14,146 nucleotides of DNA from SIG510 sp045540975 (GTDB taxonomy: Bacteria > Bacillota > Clostridia > Oscillospirales > JAAYXM01). The stretch spans positions 1-14,146 of the forward strand of contig JAZQIE010000128.1 of assembly GCA_045540975.1 (NCBI GenBank), given 5' to 3'. Shown in pieces: positions 8,895 to 14,146 of this stretch (positions are counted from its first letter, which is position 1; each line of letters opens with the position of its first letter). A program made the translations under genes and the position numbers. The notes under the pieces were generated by a model. It made no database searches, was not told the origin of the DNA, and worked only from the letters and a program-made list of their open reading frames with translations.

Positions 8895-9224
8895 TTAGAA
8901 CATCCCCGGGATGCCGAGACCCCCGGTGAGTTTCTTCATTTCAGCCGCAGATGCTTCCTCCGCCGCGCGGGATGCTTCGTTCACCGCCGCAACGATGAGA
9001 TCCTGCAGCATTTCCACATCATCCGGGTCAACCGCATCGGGCGAGATGGTGACAGAGAGGAGCGCGCCCTTGCCGTTCACCGTTGCGGAGACAACGCCGC
9101 CGCCAACACTTGCGGAAAATTCCTTATTCTCCAATTCTTCCTGCATCTTGAGCATATTCTGCTGCATCTTCTGCGCCTGCTTGATCATATTCATGTTCAT
9201 GCCGCCGCCAAATCCTTTTGCCAT
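8895..9224 (-). CDS. ybaB: YbaB/EbfC-family nucleoid-associated protein
   Basis: A small DNA-binding dimer thought to help organise the nucleoid. The 109 residues fit the family. They show the Met/Gly-rich start (AKGFGGGMNMNMIKQAQKMQ), the Lys/Gln/Glu coiled region (about 14-35), and the core with FSASVGGGVVSATVNGKG, ISPDAVDPDDVEMLQDLIV and AAVNEA. The Gly-rich C-terminal tail ends in IPGMF. GAGGAGG sits 8 nt before ATG 9224 and overlaps the dnaX stop codon, so translation is probably coupled to dnaX. It is the middle gene of the dnaX-ybaB-recR operon. Confidence 0.96.
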   Translation of the reverse strand: MAKGFGGGMNMNMIKQAQKMQQNMLKMQEELENKEFSASVGGGVVSATVNGKGALLSVTISPDAVDPDDVEMLQDLIVAAVNEASRAAEEASAAEMKKLTGGLGIPGMF

Positions 9225-9237
9225 GGTATGTTCCTCC

Positions 9238-10836
9238 TCATTCTACCCGAAAATCAAGATTCGGGATCTGTTCCAATTCTCTGCACAACGCCTCAAGCGA
9301 TTCGTTGACCTTCTTCTCGCTCGGCTCGGAAACCGTAATGGTAAGCGGTTTCCCGTATTGTTTTTCCGCCTCCGCACGAATGCTGTTTAGATGCTGCGGA
9401 TTTTTGAGCATCCCACGATGCATCAGATTATCGCTCTCCAAAATCAGCGTATCCCCCGAAAGACGGGCGGTCACCTGAGAAAAGAGCGGTACCAAACCGG
9501 GAGAAAGCCCCGCGTTCTTCAAAATCCGTTTCCAAAGCGCCTGCGCATCCGTACCTGCGGATTCCTCCGCAATCGGCGGCGCAATCGGAGTCGGTTCCTC
9601 TTTGGGGACAGGCATCTCCGCAACAATCGGCACCTCTGTGGGCGCGGGTGTCTCCGCAACAGTCGGTGCCTCTGCCGGAGCGGACTCCTTCGCCGCAGGC
9701 TTCGGCTCTGTCTTTTTCACAATCGGCTTTTTCGTCACCGTCTCCTGCACCAACGCTTCACCGCTGCACAAGCGGATGATGCAAAGCTCCGCATCGATTC
9801 TGCGGTTCAAACTTGTGCCGATGCGGAATTGTGTCTGTGCGATGATGTCCAAATCCCGTACCAATTCGGTCACGGTAAAGCACTCCGCACATTCACGGAA
9901 TAAGTCCATATCATACCGCGCGCTCAACCCGACCAGGTTTGCGTTCGGCGCGGTTTTCTGCACCAAAAAGTCGCGTAAATACGTGTTGATTTCGCCCAAA
10001 ACCGAAATCAAATCACGCCCCTCGTCATAAACCGAGGCGAGGGTGGAAAGCGCGGTGTCGGTGTCCCCCTGCGCAATCGCGCGAAGTAAGGTGTACATCG
10101 CATCCGCACCTGCAAGACCGATGACATCCGCAACCGTGTCTTCGGTGATGATGTCCGTCCCCGATGCACACTGATCCAAAATCGAAAGTGCGTCTCGCAT
10201 CCCGCCGTTTGCCAAACGTGCAATCAAAGGAAGCACACCCTCCGCGCAGGAAAGCCGCTCTTCTGCCGCAACATAAGAGAGTCTCTTTGCGATGATGTCC
10301 GATGTGATGCGCTTAAATGTGAATCTTTGACAACGGGACAGCACGGTGGGAAGCACCTTGTGCTGCTCGGTGGTCGCGAGAATAAATAACACGTGCGACG
10401 GCGGCTCCTCCATAATTTTGAGAAGCGCGTTGAATGCCTGATTGGAGAACATATGCACTTCGTCGATGATGTAGACGCGCTTTTTCACCATCGCGGGCGA
10501 GTATACCGCCTCTTCACGAAGCTCGCGCACGTTGTCAACACCGTTATTGGATGCCGCGTCAATCTCGATGATGTCCAGAATACTGCCATCGTCAATGCCG
10601 CGGCAGGAGGCACATTCGTTGCACGGGTCTCCGTTTATCGGATGCTCGCAGTTGACCGCCTTCGCCAGAATCTTGGCGCAGGTGGTTTTGCCCGTACCGT
10701 GCGAGCCGAAGAACAAATACGCGTGCGAAAGACGCCCGCTTGCAACCTGCGTCTTTAACGTCTCGGTCACCGCATCCTGCCCCACCACGTCGGAAAATTT
10801 GCGTGGTCTCCATTTTCTGTATAATGCCTGGTACAT
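9238..10836 (-). CDS. dnaX: DNA polymerase III subunit gamma/tau
   Basis: The clamp-loader ATPase that opens the sliding clamp and couples polymerases at the fork. The 532 residues start with the hallmark YQALYRKWRP. Walker A is GSHGTGKTT (44-52). The zinc module uses C63, C72, C75 and C78. Walker B is IIDEVHM (near 125), followed by the ALLKIMEEPP and LATTE segments and the LSRCQRF sensor/arginine-finger region. AAA+ lid and collar domains run to about 365. A Pro/Ala/Glu-rich linker with PAEAPTVAETPAP-like units (about 380-430) leads to a C-terminal domain (ALWKRIL onwards) of the kind seen in Gram-positive tau. GGAGG lies 8 nt before the ATG. The start is about 26 nt below the SRP RNA 3' end, the usual Firmicutes order. 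Confidence 0.97.
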   Translation of the reverse strand: MYQALYRKWRPRKFSDVVGQDAVTETLKTQVASGRLSHAYLFFGSHGTGKTTCAKILAKAVNCEHPINGDPCNECASCRGIDDGSILDIIEIDAASNNGVDNVRELREEAVYSPAMVKKRVYIIDEVHMFSNQAFNALLKIMEEPPSHVLFILATTEQHKVLPTVLSRCQRFTFKRITSDIIAKRLSYVAAEERLSCAEGVLPLIARLANGGMRDALSILDQCASGTDIITEDTVADVIGLAGADAMYTLLRAIAQGDTDTALSTLASVYDEGRDLISVLGEINTYLRDFLVQKTAPNANLVGLSARYDMDLFRECAECFTVTELVRDLDIIAQTQFRIGTSLNRRIDAELCIIRLCSGEALVQETVTKKPIVKKTEPKPAAKESAPAEAPTVAETPAPTEVPIVAEMPVPKEEPTPIAPPIAEESAGTDAQALWKRILKNAGLSPGLVPLFSQVTARLSGDTLILESDNLMHRGMLKNPQHLNSIRAEAEKQYGKPLTITVSEPSEKKVNESLEALCRELEQIPNLDFRVE

Positions 10837-10861
10837 CTCTCACACCTCCTCGAAATCGGAA

Positions 10862-11154
10862 AATCCATTGCACGACCGTACACCCTCTGTTGAACAATCG
10901 CCATACACGGAATTTATGCAGTTGGCTCAAGGCCGGCAACCTTGCGGCACACGATACAATCCGCTTAATGCTGCTCGGTTCCCCGCCTGACATGGTTCAC
11001 GGCGCACCGTTGCGCAAGACCAACCTCTCATCGCTACTTGCATAACCCTGCTGCACAGCCATTGCCCGAAAGACGGAATTCATCCCTGCTGGAGCGGATT
11101 GCAGGTATAGGGCACCGCTAACTCCCCGACTAGTACGGCCTTGCAATGGACTTT
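10862..11154 (-). ncRNA. ffs: Signal recognition particle RNA, large bacterial type with Alu domain
   Basis: On the minus strand the 5' end carries the Alu-domain signature (GGGGAGTTAGCGGTGCCC, then CCTGCAATCCGCT and CAGCAGGG). The middle has helix 8, with CCATGTCAGG, a GGAA tetraloop (10979-10982) closed by CGG/CCG, then GAGCAGCATTAAG. The ends pair: CCATTGCAAGGCCGTAC near the 5' end matches GTACGGTCGTGCAATGG near the 3' end (lower strand of 10865-10881). That gives a closed molecule of about 290 nt, typical of the large Clostridia/Bacillus form. The RNA binds Ffh for co-translational targeting to the membrane. End coordinates are accurate to a few bases. Confidence 0.95.
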
Positions 11155-11160
11155 CATGAT

Positions 11161-11187
11161 AAAATACCATATGATAACGATAATCAA
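11161..11187 (-). promoter_or_regulatory. Candidate promoter of the SRP RNA
   Basis: On the minus strand TGGTATTTT (11169-11161) is an extended -10 about 6 bp before the inferred RNA 5' end. TTGATT (11187-11182) lies 15 bp upstream, shorter than ideal. A perfect TTGACA further upstream has no -10 at normal spacing. The region also holds the palindrome CAAATC-TTT-GATTTG (11185-11199). Confidence 0.4.
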
Positions 11188-11221
11188 ATCTTTGATTTGT
11201 CAAATGTTTTCCGTTACAATG

Positions 11222-11266
11222 AATGCAGCCGCGAAAAGGCTTTTCGCCTTTTTGACGCGCTGCATT
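11222..11266. other. Long imperfect hairpin upstream of the SRP RNA promoter
   Basis: Outer arms AATGCAGC (11222-11229) and GCTGCATT (11259-11266) are perfectly complementary. Inside, AAAAGGC-TTTTC-GCCTTTT (or the overlapping GCGAAAA-GGC-TTTTCGC) forms a second stem. The inner stem is followed by T5 on the plus strand, and by a four-T run within the stem on the minus strand. It could be a bidirectional terminator protecting the SRP promoter, but no gene end is visible next to it on either strand. Confidence 0.5.
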
Positions 11267-11330
11267 TAATATTATAATATAGGATGTGCGTTTTCGCAAG
11301 TCCAATCCTCACATTTTCCCAAAACTCCTC

Positions 11331-11359
11331 TTGAAAACCTCTCCGCAAACTGATATAAT
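11331..11359 (+). promoter_or_regulatory. Near-consensus sigma-A promoter facing the tRNA-Pro region
   Basis: TTGAAA (11331-11336), a 17-bp spacer and TATAAT (11354-11359) with an extended TG at 11351-11352 give the best promoter in the window. Transcription would begin near 11366. It probably drove an ancestral tRNA-Pro, whose 5' remnants lie at 11422 and 11594. It may now read through to the intact tRNA-Pro at 11793 and beyond. Confidence 0.75.
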
Positions 11360-11421
11360 AAATTTCACACACGCAAACATCCATTACCGCTCCGCATTAC
11401 CCCTATCGTTTTCATATCTTC

Positions 11422-11441
11422 TCGAGGTGTAGAGCAATTGG
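11422..11441 (+). repeat. First copy of tRNA-Pro 5'-end direct repeat
   Basis: TCGAGGTGTAGAGCAATTGG matches 11594-11613 at 19 of 20 positions, and matches the acceptor and D-arm start expected for tRNA-Pro. Here the D-arm is not completed: GGGACGTTCCC follows, and neither an anticodon nor a T-arm appears. It lies about 56 nt below the predicted transcription start, where a tRNA gene would be expected. The spacing between the two copies is 172 bp. Confidence 0.6.
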
Positions 11442-11593
11442 GGACGTTCCCGAGCGCTCGCGGTGCGAGATGCAGCGAGGGAAAAGGAGTGGCAGCAACT
11501 TGACGATTGCCAAGCGACTCACTCGCGCAGGCAGAGTCTTAGTTGCAACAGGAAGCGCAAGCGGACAATTGCACCGTTTAAATACAACATCAA

Positions 11594-11632
11594 TCGAGGT
11601 GTAGCGCAATTGGTAGCGCGCCTGGTTTGGGA
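11594..11632 (+). pseudogene. Truncated tRNA-Pro(UGG), 5' half only
   Basis: From C11595 the acceptor strand CGAGGTG, D-stem GCGC/GCGC, D-loop AATTGGTA, anticodon stem CCTGG and loop TTTGGGA (anticodon TGG) are all correct for tRNA-Pro. After A11632 the sequence turns to GCGTGCC instead of the needed CCAGG. No variable loop, T-arm or matching CACCTCG acceptor strand follows, so it cannot fold into a tRNA. A break at the anticodon loop is a common outcome of tyrosine-recombinase integration and imperfect excision. Confidence 0.85.
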
Positions 11633-11710
11633 GCGTGCCTAGCAGTTATAGCCGCAAAAATGAGAAAGTCCCGAAAAGCCTTTAACGGTGCGGACTTTCG
11701 GCACTTAATA

Positions 11711-11766
11711 AAAACGCAAAACCGCGTGGAATTTGCGTTTGACCACAGTTTGTCCCACTTCCACGC
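11711..11766. other. Candidate attachment-site region: nested inverted repeats and arm-like direct repeats
   Basis: AAACGCAAA / TTTGCGTTT (11712-11720 and 11732-11740) form a 9-bp stem, followed by TTTTTATT on the minus strand. GCGTGGAA / TTCCACGC (11724-11731 and 11759-11766) form an overlapping 8-bp inverted repeat. Between them the minus strand reads GTGGGACAAACT then GTGGTCAAACGC, two short direct repeats like the arm-type sites beside clostridial integrase genes. With a cut tRNA on one side and an intact one on the other, an old att site is likely but unproven. Confidence 0.4.
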
Positions 11767-11792
11767 AAAAACCTGAAAAATCGAATAGATAT

Positions 11793-11868
11793 CCGGGTGT
11801 GGCGCAGCTGGGAGCGCGGGTGGTTTGGGACCATCAGGCCGCAGGTTCGATCCCTGTCACTCGGACCA
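11793..11868 (+). tRNA. tRNA-Pro(UGG)
   Basis: A complete cloverleaf of 76 nt including an encoded CCA. Acceptor CCGGGTG pairs with CACTCGG (one G:U). D-stem is GCGC/GCGC with loop AGCTGGGA. Anticodon stem GGTGG pairs with CCATC around loop TTTGGGA (anticodon TGG at 11826-11828). Variable region is AGGCC. T-stem GCAGG pairs with CCTGT around TTCGATC. The discriminator is A. It differs clearly from the truncated tRNA-Pro 160 bp upstream, so it is not a simple copy and may have come with mobile DNA. A reading frame running through it (from 11733) is not a gene start. Confidence 0.95.
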
Positions 11869-11892
11869 AATTTGCGGATTCGTCCGCATACG

Positions 11893-11925
11893 AAAGCCGC
11901 AAAGTAGGGATGCTTTGCGGCTTTT
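11893..11925 (+). terminator. Terminator directly after tRNA-Pro, just before the nuclease-like gene
   Basis: AAAGCCGCAAAG / CTTTGCGGCTTT (11893-11904 and 11913-11924) is a perfect 12-bp stem with an 8-nt loop and a short T run (11922-11925). A smaller GCGGA-TTCG-TCCGC hairpin precedes it. The stem ends 5 nt before the AAGGAGGAGG ribosome binding site of the next gene, leaving no room for a promoter between. That gene may therefore depend on read-through, or on conditional folding of this hairpin. Confidence 0.8.
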
Positions 11926-11948
11926 CAACTAAGGAGGAGGTAATCTTT

Positions 11949-12632
11949 TTGAAGGCTATTGAAACGATTTATAATGGTTATAGATTTAGATCTCGATTGG
12001 AAGCAAGATGGGCGGTTTTCTTTGATTCAGCAGGCATCGAATATGTATATGAACCAGAGGGGTTTAAATTGAATAATGGCTTATGTTATCTGCCAGATTT
12101 TTTAATAAGAAATGTTATAATTGTTCACGGGAATAGCGAACCTAAAATAATCCCAGAGCTTTATATTGAAGTTAAAGGCAAAATGAATCCAAGCGATGCT
12201 TGTAAAGTGAACAGCTTCGCAATGTTTAATCCTCCGTTCTCTTTCGATAAACCAAGATCAGAATTCGAGAATTCTTTGCAAGAGAAGTTATACTCCGATT
12301 GGTATGAGAACGGAGAACATCATCCAATATATATTCTTGGAGATATTCCTGTTGGCTCTAATGGCTATGAGATAATCGAATGGTTGCAAAACAAGTGTTA
12401 TTTACCTCCTGAGGGATACGAAAACAACTCAGAATATGCCTATCCTTTTAATTTCGAAACTGTAGATATGGACAATTTCGGTGCATTCCCCGCAGCTGAT
12501 GATAATGGTCATTTGGTTCTAGAGGGAGATGACAGCTCATATTGGAAATGGATTTTCTCTGATCGAACTATTAAAGCATATGTCAATGCTCGGCAGGCGA
12601 GATTTGAGCATGGCGAAAAGCCAAAATTATAA
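11949..12632 (+). CDS. PD-(D/E)XK nuclease-like protein
   Basis: I place the start at TTG 11949, with AGGAGG (11935-11940) 8 nt before it. Upstream in-frame codons run through the tRNA and are not coding. The 227 residues open with YNGYRFRSRLEARWAVFFDSAG (8-29), a pattern common in phage and island proteins of the restriction-endonuclease fold. The likely catalytic set is E18, D50 (in YLPDF) and E74-x-K76 (in YIEVKGK). The C-terminal part (about 100-227) is acidic and aromatic and I do not recognise it. By family it would cut or bind nucleic acid with a metal ion; the target is unknown. The gene is AT-rich, unlike the core genes to its left, and is followed after 26 nt by the DUF4238-type gene, so the two are probably one transcript. 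A stand-alone phage-derived protein is the alternative. Confidence 0.8.
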   Translation: MKAIETIYNGYRFRSRLEARWAVFFDSAGIEYVYEPEGFKLNNGLCYLPDFLIRNVIIVHGNSEPKIIPELYIEVKGKMNPSDACKVNSFAMFNPPFSFDKPRSEFENSLQEKLYSDWYENGEHHPIYILGDIPVGSNGYEIIEWLQNKCYLPPEGYENNSEYAYPFNFETVDMDNFGAFPAADDNGHLVLEGDDSSYWKWIFSDRTIKAYVNARQARFEHGEKPKL

Positions 12633-12658
12633 TTAGTATTGTTTTGAGGAGGAATTTG

Positions 12659-13780
12659 ATGCCAACGAAAAAACAACATTTTGTTCCACGTGTTTATCTA
12701 AAAGCATGGGAAAGTAAAGTTGTTAAGAACAGTGAACCCAACAAACCATTTGATGGTGTTTACTTGTTTGACAAAGATAACAAAGCAGACGGATTTAACA
12801 TTAAATCAATATTATGGAAACCGCATTTATATACTGTTAGATTTAGGTATTCGTTCATTTGCAAATCATGTCCACTAATAAGAAAAGATTTTGTGGATCA
12901 AATTTTCACATATTTAAAAACCAGTGCGAAACAGCCCATTTATGGAAAAATAGGCTATAGTATAATAGCAACTAAAAAAAGCGTTGATAAACATTTGCAT
13001 GAAATAGATGAGTGTGATTTTTATTATGCCGACGGAAATATAGCTAGCAAAGAAAGTATTTTAAATCAAATTCATTCCATTAATAGTTATGTACTAGAGA
13101 CCGCCTTTGATGATTTTTTTGAAAAGCACTGGGAAAATACACTTTCTATGTTTATTGAGTGTGTCCATAATGGAATTCCTTTAGCAATAGGTCAAAGTGA
13201 AAGAACGATCACTGATGAAGCAGCTTATAATATGCTTTCTTCTTTTTTCATTATGCTATGTAGAAACCCGAAATTCGATGCAATGGGTACCTATAAAAAA
13301 ATCGAAGATAGCATTTTGACCCCTCTCTTTGATTCAATATTAGAAAGTGATGATCATTGTTCTCCAGATTTTGACAGTAAAAAAGAAGCCGAAGAATTAA
13401 TGACAGGAATTTGGTATTCCGAACTATATAAGATGTTGCATAAGAATACAGGGGGATTTTATCATACTGTGCTCAAACATGCTATTAGCGGTTGCCAAAT
13501 GATTCTTTTTGAAGCTTATGATGATGCAGGCTTTTTTGTTACATCAGACAATCCCGCTTTTGAACACATTTCAACTGTCGAAAGAATAAACCATTCTGGC
13601 TTTGTTTTTCCCATGACTCCAAAGTACCTTCTTTTCATAGTTAAGGGAAATGAGCCAATAAATGTAGTTGATCATCGGTATGCTAACGCAGATACAATAA
13701 AATATTTCAACAGAATCATTCTTCAACACAAAACTGACTGTTGGATTTCATCTCAAAAAAACATCAACAGTAATATATAG
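12659..13780 (+). CDS. DUF4238-type protein of unknown function
   Basis: The start is ATG 12659, with GAGGAGG (12646-12652) 6 nt before it, giving 373 residues. An in-frame start 15 nt upstream overlaps that site and is unlikely. The N-terminus KKQHFVPRVYLKAW, the late FFVTSDNPAFE (near residue 295) and FPMTPKYLLFI (near 318) are the landmarks I know from DUF4238 proteins. No signal peptide or membrane segment is seen. The function is not established. The ordered HFVPR and SDNP motifs suggest a catalytic or nucleotide-handling site, but that is a guess. It is strongly AT-rich and shares its likely transcript with the nuclease-like gene upstream. The surroundings (tRNA scar, integrase-like gene) point to horizontal transfer. 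Confidence 0.8.
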   Translation: MPTKKQHFVPRVYLKAWESKVVKNSEPNKPFDGVYLFDKDNKADGFNIKSILWKPHLYTVRFRYSFICKSCPLIRKDFVDQIFTYLKTSAKQPIYGKIGYSIIATKKSVDKHLHEIDECDFYYADGNIASKESILNQIHSINSYVLETAFDDFFEKHWENTLSMFIECVHNGIPLAIGQSERTITDEAAYNMLSSFFIMLCRNPKFDAMGTYKKIEDSILTPLFDSILESDDHCSPDFDSKKEAEELMTGIWYSELYKMLHKNTGGFYHTVLKHAISGCQMILFEAYDDAGFFVTSDNPAFEHISTVERINHSGFVFPMTPKYLLFIVKGNEPINVVDHRYANADTIKYFNRIILQHKTDCWISSQKNINSNI

Positions 13781-13856
13781 GCATCGTCAAAACATATTAT
13801 AGATCAATTGTCCAATTTTGTAATTCTTTTTCTTTGTTTACTGCAAACCAATTTTT

Positions 13857-13886
13857 GAGGGCGGCTCTTACGAGTCGCCCTCTTTT
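13857..13886 (+). terminator. Terminator of the nuclease/DUF4238 transcript, overlapping the end of the convergent gene
   Basis: GAGGGCGGCTC / GAGTCGCCCTC (13857-13867 and 13872-13882) form an 11-bp stem with one G:U pair and a TTAC loop, followed by TTTT on the plus strand. The loop and right arm also encode the TAA stop and last codons of the minus-strand gene. The minus strand lacks a T run after the stem, so it mainly serves the plus-strand operon. Confidence 0.85.
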
Positions 13887-14146
13887 AGTTTGGCTTTCTC
13901 TTCCGCGATCTCCGCTTTGACTCTTTCGATCATTTCGGCGAGTTTGATTTCGCATTGCTCTTTTGTTTCGGCGTAGACGTTGAATTTCTTTCGTTTGCCG
14001 CCGGGCAGTCTTGGGAAGAAACTACCTTCCCTGAGGTTGTCGTTGATTTGATACAGGCATCCGGTGCCGCTCTTTCGTATCTTCCTCGGGACGGGCTCGG
14101 GTTGCGGCTCTGTGGGCGCACACGGGGCGTTTACGGGCGGTTTTGC
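13868..14146 (-). CDS. Integrase-arm-like DNA-binding protein, C-terminal part (5' end outside window)
   Basis: On the minus strand one frame is open from the right edge to TAA at 13870-13868, giving 92 residues. A Pro-rich linker (first about 20 residues) is followed by RKIRKSGTGCLYQINDN, then GSFFPRLPGGKRKKFNVYAE, and a Lys/Glu-rich helix TKEQCEIKLAEMIERVKAEI. This GxxY...G+++...Y..T+.E.E.KL pattern is that of the arm-type (AP2-like) DNA-binding domain at the N-terminus of tyrosine integrases and in small recombinase accessory proteins. Here the protein ends about 30 residues after the domain, so it is not a normal full integrase. It may be an excision or transposition accessory factor, or an HTH-arm protein of an integrative element. 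Base composition is richer in GC than the neighbouring DUF4238 gene. Confidence 0.7.
   Translation of the reverse strand, partial: AKPPVNAPCAPTEPQPEPVPRKIRKSGTGCLYQINDNLREGSFFPRLPGGKRKKFNVYAETKEQCEIKLAEMIERVKAEIAEEKAKLKEGDS

Larger units (their letters stand above)
11366..11792. other. Gene-free region with tRNA scars and unexplained sequence
   Basis: No convincing protein gene is present. A minus-strand open frame of 65 codons at 11412-11609 has no support. The stretch holds two tRNA-Pro 5' remnants and inverted/direct repeats near 11660-11766. About 150 bp (11442-11593) of fairly GC-rich sequence matches nothing I recognise, and starts near a 10-bp palindrome CGAGCGCTCG (11451-11460). GAAAGTCC/GGACTTTC (11664-11671 and 11692-11699) can pair across 20 nt. 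I saw no T-box, tmRNA or RNase P signature. Confidence 0.5.

Noticed and set aside
8220..9390. Plus-strand frames of 362 and 159 codons over recR and ybaB
   Set aside because: Both are antisense to well-recognised conserved genes.
9650..9740. Programmed frameshift in dnaX at GAAAAAG runs producing a short gamma form
   Set aside because: The runs are one A short of the A-AAA-AAG type heptamer. Reading in the shifted frames, I found no stop nearby, so no short product would result.
10997..11305. Minus-strand open frame of 102 codons
   Set aside because: It overlaps the 5' half of the SRP RNA and its promoter; the RNA signatures explain the sequence.
11412..11609. Minus-strand open frame of 65 codons in the tRNA region
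   Set aside because: No ribosome binding site, no recognisable motif, and it covers two tRNA-Pro 5' repeats.
11733..11948. Upstream extension of the nuclease-like frame from 11733
   Set aside because: It would translate through the complete tRNA-Pro and its terminator. TTG 11949 with AAGGAGGAGG is the supported start.
1..14146. CRISPR array
   Set aside because: No regularly spaced identical repeats with unique spacers were seen; the only repeats are protein-level modules and tRNA-derived pairs.

Overview
The window looks like a chromosome segment from an anaerobic gut-type Clostridia (Oscillospiraceae/Ruminococcaceae-like). The clues are a large SRP RNA with an Alu domain directly upstream of dnaX-ybaB-recR, strong AGGAGG ribosome binding sites with some GTG/TTG starts, and a giant secreted Ig-rich polysaccharide lyase. 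This placement is an inference; no marker here fixes a genus. The fairly GC-rich core gives way to visibly AT-rich DNA from about 11.93 kb to 13.86 kb.

Region 1 (1-7186, minus strand) is one continuous reading frame that starts at 7186 and leaves the left edge still open, at least 2395 codons. It encodes a secreted heparinase II/III-type lyase. In order it has a signal peptide, two copies of a beta-sandwich-like module, many Ig-like (Big_2-type) domains, an alpha/alpha-toroid with a four-Cys zinc-ribbon-like insert, a heparinase II/III beta domain, another Ig-like domain, a Gly-rich linker and Asp/Gly-rich repeats. The long plus-strand open frames across it are antisense shadows. Divergent from it, at 7388-8248, is an AraC-family regulator. 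The shared intergenic region holds a 14-bp perfect palindrome and a spaced direct repeat, so the pair probably forms a sugar-responsive regulator/lyase unit.

Region 2 (8280-11154, minus strand) is housekeeping: SRP RNA, then dnaX (DNA polymerase III tau/gamma), ybaB/ebfC (nucleoid protein) and recR (recombination mediator). These are closely spaced and likely co-transcribed. A strong hairpin separates recR from the convergent araC-type gene.

Region 3 (11155-11930) has no protein gene but is busy. It holds a long imperfect hairpin, a near-consensus sigma-A promoter, a 20-bp near-repeat of a tRNA-Pro 5' end, a tRNA-Pro gene cut off after its anticodon loop, attachment-site-like repeats, a complete but different tRNA-Pro(UGG), and that tRNA's terminator. 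It reads as a tRNA-Pro integration hotspot.

Region 4 (11949-14146) is accessory DNA. A TTG-started PD-(D/E)XK nuclease-like protein and a DUF4238-type protein form a two-gene AT-rich operon. A terminator follows, and its right half also encodes the end of a convergent gene for an integrase-arm-like DNA-binding protein that runs off the right edge. The nuclease/DUF4238 pair beside a tRNA scar is the best candidate for an undescribed (possibly defence) module, but its function is not shown by the sequence.
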